Source: Ottelia alismoides
Taxonomy: Eukaryota; Streptophyta; Magnoliopsida; Alismatales; Hydrocharitaceae
DNA length: 64,000 bases
Assembly: GCA_037367405.1 (NCBI GenBank)
Contig: JAZKJV010005763.1
Span: 62,001-126,000, forward strand
Reading direction: 5' to 3'
Shown here: positions 58,498-64,000 of the stretch, one piece after another
Layout of the letters: every line of letters begins with the position of its first letter
Numbering within the stretch: the first letter of the stretch is position 1
Notes under the pieces: generated by a model
What the model was told of the DNA's origin: nothing
The model's database searches: none
Seen by the model: only the letters and a program-made list of their open reading frames with translations
Position numbers and translations under genes: made by a program

Positions 58498-61065
58498 TCA
58501 TACGGTAGTAGCATCTAAATGTGCAAGTATGGGTTGACTATATATGGAGTTCTGAAAAGAAACGTGATTCGTTTAGGGAAATGAACCTAGAGTACAAGGC
58601 CTAGATCTTGGGATGACCAGAAGACTGCCTATCGGCTTTGGCCAGACTTGGTCGGAGTGGTAGCCTAGTGGTTTTTACTGTGCCATCGATGCTGTGGTGA
58701 AGGACGATCCAGTATCCATTGATTCTCGTATTCATAGAATTATTGACGTAGTGAGCGATAGCGAGCATGTTCAAAAGCCCCCATGCCAAAGGTCTCCTAA
58801 CAAGGGAAAAAGCCTCCACATGGGGGGGAGGGCCCAGGGAGGGGCTGGTGGTGGAAAGAAAAAGCCGCAGCGCCGGTCCCATCTCTCTCCAGACCTAACG
58901 TAGTAGTTTCCCATCACGGGGCTTTCAGTATATATATTGAGCCATTGCCAAGGATCCCATTCTTGTCGAAGGTGAAGGTGAAGTCCCTGATATTACTCAG
59001 TTGATCGATCAGGCTCCGCGTCCTTGGGTATCCACATACCCTATATACTCATATCTCTTGACCAGCGTGGATGACAGCGATATTTGACTATCCCACTATC
59101 TATTCTCCTTTTCTTGCAGTCCTACCTTCCCAAAATGAACTCAAAGCCAAACTCATCTGAGACCTCTGCTGAATCAATCAGCCCTCTAATGATGCACTTC
59201 GACCTCTCCCAGGATTTTTCCAGAGTCATACTTCTGGCCTATGGCATCAACCGCAATCGCCTTTCCGTAAGAGGGAAGAGAAGAGTGATGACTGCCCTTC
59301 TCACAGTCAACCCATCTGAGAAAATTCCAAGACCCACTCTCAGGATCTTGGTGAACTCTATCTTTACCGACCGCGAAGTCTAATCTCAGGCGTCAGTAGG
59401 AAGTCTTCCTCTACTTGATATTGGCTTGATAGAGGGGGAAGGGAGGAGGACAATTCTTGCATTCCAGATGACTTAGTGGGGATTTTCAAAGGGTTCTTAG
59501 AATTGTTGTCCCTGACGGACGACCTGCCTGGCCTTTCAACCTGACCTCTATTGCCTACGTTGACCTTGGCTTCCGCGCGGGTCAAAGGAAAACGCATTTC
59601 ACACTATTTCATGACTGTCTAAAGCATATATATCCTCGACAATGTAGCCTATATATAAAATCCTAGTCAATTCCTTAGCTAATTCATCCTAGCCCGCTAG
59701 CGTCCTGATCCCCTCCCCCCCAGACAGACCCCCCCTCCCGCATCTACAAAGCGGGACAGGTGGCAAGGAGAGGTCTCTTTCATTCAATCCATCTGGCCTC
59801 GTCTCGCCCCTAATCTTCTTGGCGTCTACTAGATTTCATTCCATTTTCTTATTCGTAATTTTCTCGTTCAAATAGAGCTGGGCGCAGAGACAGAGCAAAG
59901 CGTACATCCTCACTTTCTTCTCTTTACCCTGTGGTCTTGTATTGGATGATCTATGTTGTCCTGTCAAACCGACACTACCTTCTGCCTCTTGACTGAGCTC
60001 ACCTGTATGACTGAGCTTGGCTCCTACACCTATCACGAGTAGTGGTAGGCCCACAAGGGAAGGAGTTGTCGTGGGGAGCAAGCAAACCTTAAACACGGAA
60101 CTGGAGCCTGAAGAACTACTAATGGAGAAGCAAACATAGAGAAGTCAGTGAGTGAGGTTACCCACAACGTCAGTTGGTTGTCAGTGAGGTCGTGTGATCA
60201 GCCTGCCCGATCCACCATATTATCTACAGCAGACCTAGGAGAAAAAAGATGATTTCTAAAAGCCCCCTCAGACCATAATTAAAACTTCAATAACATGTGA
60301 AAAACGACATTTCCCTACTTCTATACTCGACTTCAGCAAAGGAAGAGAGCAAGGAGAAGAGCTAAGGCCAGATCAGCAGCGATATTCGAAAGTCTAGTTG
60401 AAGGCTTCCTCTCGACGATCCTGGGGACTGAGCGTGCTTCCTCTATTTATCTCGTGGCAAAAGAAAACTCCCGACTCTTTCACCTGGGAAAAGCCTCCAA
60501 ACTATTAACGATAGGTCTTTGTGCCCTCGTACCTAGAGGAGGGGAGGACCCAGCTAGGATAGGCTCGCACGTCGGAAAGCTCTTGATTGGAAGATTGGCT
60601 CACGGGTTCTAGCTGACTGGATCAGAAGGATCAAGTCAGTAACCTCCACAAAGTTTTCTACAACCTTCATAGCAACCTAAAGGTTATAGGCATTCTTTCT
60701 CTTTGTCTGATGGTGGATAAAGTTGGCAAAGGTAGATATGACCGACTTCTTCCTATCCCTATTCTCCGTAGGTATTCTCAGAGTATCTTCCAAGCGCTTA
60801 CCTTGTAGTTCGATAGGCTAAGAGTGACGTACGGCAGTAGCTCGACCGGAGAGGCAGGGGTGTGTGCGCTTATTCTCTTCCGATGCAATCAGTTGACATC
60901 TCGAAGGCTCAGGTGGACCTCTATCACCACCTTCCGACGCACGTCTACGCTCGCTTCGTCAACTAAGCTTGCACTCTCTACCCCTTTTATCTCTGGGCCT
61001 GACCCTGACCTTCCTGGAGCAGACGATCATCCCCAGAAGTCAAAAGGAATGGAACAACTTGAGAG
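58498..61065. other. Organellar spacer without recognised gene
   Basis: No identifiable gene, rRNA or tRNA. Open frames of 60-99 codons (59,084-59,383 is the longest on +) show no domain. The 59,700-59,760 stretch is C-rich. Confidence 0.5.
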
Positions 61066-61165
61066 TTTTTTTCGAAAGCGTGCTAATCCCTATGTTGTGC
61101 GGAGCTGAGCATCTTCTATTCGCTGGTACTAAGATTTTCCTCTGCAGCAGCCTTGTGCAGTAAAC
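61066..61165 (+). pseudogene. nad4: nad4 exon 1 end with start of intron 1
   Basis: tttttttcgaaagcgtgcta then atccctatgtt encodes [10 protein letters not shown], the last residues of exon 1 of mitochondrial nad4 (complex I). It is followed at 61,097 by gtgcggagctgagcatcttc, the group II intron 1 start with the GTGYG signature. The intron-derived stretch continues to about 61,165 (cttgtgcagtaaacc). Keeping an unspliced exon-intron edge shows that this piece came from DNA, not from processed RNA. A frame at 60,969-61,163 reads through exon and intron and is not a protein. Only about 30 bases of exon remain. Confidence 0.82.
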
Positions 61166-61257
61166 CCCCTATGGGCGGTCCTCCGTCGTCGTCAAGGGGG
61201 ACCCGCGAAGCTTTCTTCCCTGTTGAATATAATCATTGTCGGTTGGTTCCACCACCC

Positions 61258-61415
61258 TTATTGATTGCGCAAATCCCAGCACCTTACGATGTTTATAACC
61301 AATTGGATTTTGACTTACCGGTAGGTACCAGGGGAGATTGCTATGATCGTTACTGTATCTGTATCGAAGAGATGCGACAAAGTATTCGGATCATTGTGCA
61401 ATGTCTGGAGCAAAT
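61258..61415 (+). pseudogene. nad7: Fragment of mitochondrial NADH dehydrogenase subunit 7
   Basis: Encodes [46 protein letters not shown], matching nad7, the 49 kDa-type subunit of complex I near the quinone site. The family has APYDVYDQLDFDVPVGTRGD and CYDRYCIRIEEMRQS, so several single-base changes have occurred, including arginine to cysteine by a C-to-T change. Similarity starts in decayed form at about 61,258 and ends at about 61,415. The surrounding frame (61,153-61,452) is chance extension. It lies about 90 bases after the nad4 piece although these genes are not normally fused. Confidence 0.9.
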
Positions 61416-61503
61416 ACATACTATGCCATGGTCGATCATTTCATTTACTTGACTGACGGGAAGTGGAATGCTCTCAGTTGACAAGCCCTCACACCAGAGA
61501 GAA

Positions 61504-61815
61504 TTATTGCAATCAATCCTCACTGCGAAAGCCTTCTTCTCGCTATCTTGACTTAAGATAAGAGTCGGGAGGGACTTTCGCTCCTCTTGCACTTTCCTAT
61601 TGATGATCGGGGATTGAGGGTGACCCTCAATCCCCGGTCATCAATAGGAAAGTGCAAGAGGAGCGAAAGTCCCTCCTGACTCTTATCTTAAGTCAAGACC
61701 CTCAATCCCCGGTCATCAATAGGAAAGTGCAAGAGGAGCGAAAGTCCCTCCTGACTCTTATCTTAAGTCAAGATAGCGAGAAGAAGGCTTTTGCAGTGAG
61801 GATTGATTGCGGTAA
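61504..61815. repeat. 117 bp palindrome arms with one arm tandemly duplicated
   Basis: The left arm 61,504-61,620 is the reverse complement of 61,699-61,815 with only five mismatches in 117 bases. Between them, after a 3-base spacer (tga), lies a 75-base unit (61,624-61,698) identical to the first 75 bases of the right arm (61,699-61,773). So the structure is: inverted arm, spacer, 75-mer, then the full right arm starting with the same 75-mer. The DNA can fold as a near-perfect cruciform using either copy of the unit. The frames across it (61,350-61,592 minus and 61,652-61,930 plus) are mirror images of each other and not genes. Confidence 0.95.
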
Positions 61816-62445
61816 TTTTCTCTCTTCTTTATTTTCTTTTCTTTTACTTTTTTTTCTCTCTTCTATCAACTCTTTCTTTTGCAGGTGCGAAACTACAGGT
61901 CCATCCCCTCTATTGAGATCTTTGTTCTGAACTTGCACTTTCGAGTCTCTATCTGATCACCGGATGACCGCCAGAGGGAGATCTTCAGATGGATTTGTCG
62001 TCTTCTAGGGTTTTCAATAAGCCAAGAATCATTCTTAGTTGCACGGATGAGGTAGACGACTAATGTGAGTCTCGACGCAGTCCTCAGGGCATTCCACAGC
62101 TACGCCTACTAAAGCCAGAATGTTATCCTTCTCACCATCACTTTATCTTAGCCCTAAAGCAACTGGCAAGAGCTGTGGACATTACGCCCTTGTTACACAA
62201 TAACCCCTTAGAGGAAGGGGCAAGCAAGGGGAGCAACGAGTGGGAGAAATGGAAGTTTGGGCTTTAGAGGGATTTGGTCTTGCTCATATTTGACAAGAGA
62301 TGCTGGCGGTATCAGCCTCAGTGGATTCCTCATACGTCGACCTCAAAGTCCACGGAAGGAAGAACTATACGAGAGTGAGGGGTCTAGAAAGAGAAAGTGA
62401 GTGAGGGGGGTCCGATGTGCGTCACTATAGGGGCTGAGGAAAAAG
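61816..62445. other. Organellar spacer, pyrimidine-rich at left
   Basis: A pyrimidine-rich tract (61,816-61,880) ends in ttgcaggtgcgaaactacag, whose core gcaggtgcgaaactaca also occurs at about 57,743. No gene recognised in the rest. Confidence 0.5.
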
Positions 62446-62637
62446 TCACTTGATGTCGCCATAGGGCATGGGGCTCTGAGCAGCAAGTTCCAGATCATGT
62501 GTAGGGTACTTTCTCTCTTGCAGCTTCAATTGACGTGAGGCATATGCTACGACCTTCTCTTTCTGCATAAGGACACACCCAAGTCCAGTACCAGATGCAT
62601 CATTATATACAAGAAAACCTCCGCTGCCCCTTTGCAA
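62446..62637 (-). pseudogene. Ty3/gypsy RNase H fragment
   Basis: The minus strand encodes [37 protein letters not shown] and [10 protein letters not shown]. This is the RNase H domain of plant Ty3/gypsy pol, including the catalytic-type aspartate in YNDAS and glutamate in LELAA. It starts inside the domain, after an in-frame stop upstream, and ends right after LELAA, where unrelated residues and a stop follow. Reverse transcriptase and integrase are not seen on either side. A nuclear retroelement scrap inside mitochondrial-type DNA is common in plant mitochondrial genomes and also expected in a NUMT. Confidence 0.88.
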
Positions 62638-63920
62638 AGAAGAACCTCACTGCCCTCTCACTCTTGTTGTATGTCTGCGCTTGTAGACCAAGCCCTCGCT
62701 CTTGCCCTATATCCTGCTCAGCAAAGCTTTACCCGACTCCAGTTCATCGAGCTGATATGGACTAGAAGATTATAGGGAAGTAAAAAAGCTAATGCGTCAA
62801 GGCACCTTTTTGATAAGAGTAAATTGTTTCACATTGTCAGACGGCCAATTCCATTCTCTATTTTTTGACTCGATTAACATAGGCGAAGTTGTGCACTTGA
62901 TCAATTCGATCAGACACTCGCCATCTATTTGAATTCAACCCTAATTCCTCAAAGTTTGACTTTGACTTTGAAAATATTCAAAACCAGCGACTGATTTTCA
63001 GAAAATTCGTCCAATTGTTAGAATGTCCTGAAGGGCAGTCTTTCGAGTCGCGTAAGAAAGGCTATGAAGGCGCTCGTACCTTGCTCTTCTGAGGAGGTGA
63101 GCGACTCTTCTTCCTTGCCTTATTAAAAAGTAGCTTTTCGCCTCACAACTCCACTGGAAGCGTAGGTTGGCTTGGTACACTATCCGATGAGAGTATGGCA
63201 CTGTCGACTCTGATCAAAAAATCCATTTAGGCAGGCAAGCAAGTATGCGAGGGACTCTCAGTTAACTGCCTTCTCAATATCTTAGTTAATGACGACAGCA
63301 AGAGTCTTGCCAGGGCCCAAATAGGGTGAAAAGAGGATGGAGAGGGTCGTCGAGAGGCAGTGTTGACCTTCGGGTCTTTTCCGGATTTCTCTTTGAATCT
63401 TCCTTTTTTTGCGTGGTCTGATGCCCCAACCTGGGAAGTTCCCGGAGGGAACGGCAGCATGAGGAATGTCCGCGTCTCGTCGCAAGGTGTTGAAGGAGGC
63501 TTGGTTTTAAACCAAGGCTCATTTTGACTAGGCACAAGATGAAGAAGGAAGAGGAGGCTTGATATTGAGTTCGAGTTCCAAAGCCCTCAAGCATCAACAA
63601 CTCCGACTAGAGCTACAAGAAGAATGAGCTTCTTATCCTAGGTCGGTCGAGTCAGATGGAATCCCTAATGCCTCCTATCCACTTCCCGGACTCACTATCT
63701 GCCCTATAGTGGCGCACCTCTCACGTACTTGAAAGAGAGAATTGGCTGAGGAGTTCTTTAAGGCATACTTCCAGCACGGGCTGATTGTTAGTCTTTTTTC
63801 TCTGAGACCTCTGACTCTCCTCGCTTTCCCCTACTAAGAAAACTGACCTTCCGTGGCTTCAAACTCTTCACCCCTTCTCAATCAGTCGTCCGGCAATCCG
63901 AAGCATAGGAATGATTAAGC
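62638..63920. other. Organellar spacer without recognised gene
   Basis: Overlapping minus-strand frames at 63,227-63,600 show no domain. No reverse transcriptase upstream of the RNase H scrap and no tRNA or rRNA signature was recognised. Confidence 0.5.
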
Positions 63921-64000
63921 CCCCCGATTACCGGCCTAAGAAGGCTCTTTTGGGTGGGAGACCACACTGCAAGCAAGATTTCCGGGAAATCAAGATCGTG
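63921..64000. repeat. Inverted repeat arm, partner at 58,118-58,200
   Basis: gattaccggcctaagaaggc to gcaagcaagatttccgggaa and atcaagatcgtg is the reverse complement of the segment left of nad5. It continues to the window edge, so its true length is unknown. Confidence 0.7.

Larger units (their letters stand above)
45553..64000. other. Organelle-derived block with scrambled mitochondrial gene fragments
   Basis: At about 45,550 base composition changes from strongly AT-rich to near balanced, and retroelement features stop. The block then contains short fragments of nad2, nad5 (twice), rps3, ccmFC, rrn18, rrn26, nad4 and nad7 in an order and orientation unlike any functional gene, plus plastid petG and atpA scraps and one Ty3/gypsy RNase H scrap. 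No fragment is a complete gene or even a complete exon that I can verify. It is either an old nuclear insertion of mitochondrial DNA or mitochondrial spacer joined to nuclear DNA in assembly. Confidence 0.85.

Noticed and set aside
60969..61163. 64-codon frame reading through [10 protein letters not shown] into further residues
   Set aside because: The latter half is nad4 intron 1 sequence, so it is not a real protein.
61350..61930. Two similar frames on opposite strands
   Set aside because: They are the two arms of the palindrome, so the similarity is structural and not evidence of coding.
45553..64000. Possible functional mitochondrial gene cluster
   Set aside because: Every recognised gene is a short internal fragment, often with frameshift, deletion or missing exons.

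Overview
The window reads as flowering-plant DNA made of two unlike parts. Bases 1 to about 45,550 are AT-rich, gene-poor nuclear heterochromatin packed with decayed LTR retrotransposons. Bases about 45,550 to 64,000 are less AT-rich and carry short, scrambled pieces of plant mitochondrial genes, two plastid gene scraps and one retrotransposon scrap. No intact protein gene, rRNA or tRNA was found, so nearly every coding entry is a pseudogene or fragment. The mitochondrial genes recognised (rps3, ccmFC, and nad4 with a group II intron edge) support an angiosperm; the species is not identifiable by eye.

Layout of the nuclear part: (a) 1-14,330 and 30,299-44,592 are two direct copies (R1, R2) of one 14.3 kb block, about 30.3 kb apart. 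Each holds an antisense Ty1/copia pol remnant, a long foldback, several antisense LTR-like modules with polypurine tracts, and an antisense internal-region coding remnant. (b) 14,331-26,438 is a large Ty3/gypsy element of the Athila/Tat type, on the + strand: truncated 5' LTR, decayed tRNA-Asp primer site, T-rich leader, gag-only coding region, an array of hairpins each followed by a polypurine-like G run, a polypurine tract, and a full 3.3 kb 3' LTR starting TGATGAG and ending CTCATCA. No reverse transcriptase or integrase is visible inside it. (c) 26,439-30,298 holds another LTR-like segment and an unrecognised acidic/basic C-terminal coding remnant.

Layout of the organellar part: fragments occur in the order nad2(-), nad5 scrap(+), rps3(+), plastid petG(-), ccmFC(-), rrn18(+), plastid atpA(+), rrn26(+), nad5(+), nad4 exon 1/intron 1 edge(+), nad7(+), then a 117 bp palindrome with one arm tandemly duplicated, then a Ty3/gypsy RNase H scrap(-). 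Such scrambling fits either an old rearranged nuclear insertion of mitochondrial DNA (NUMT) next to the retroelements, or the gene-fragment-rich spacer of a mitochondrial genome joined to nuclear DNA by the assembly. The sequence alone cannot settle which.

The genes do not form a working pathway. The most unusual structures are the hairpin plus polypurine array at 21,044-21,499, which recurs in antisense in R1 and R2, and the palindrome at 61,504-61,815. I found no sign of a defence system, CRISPR array, operon or other complete undescribed system.
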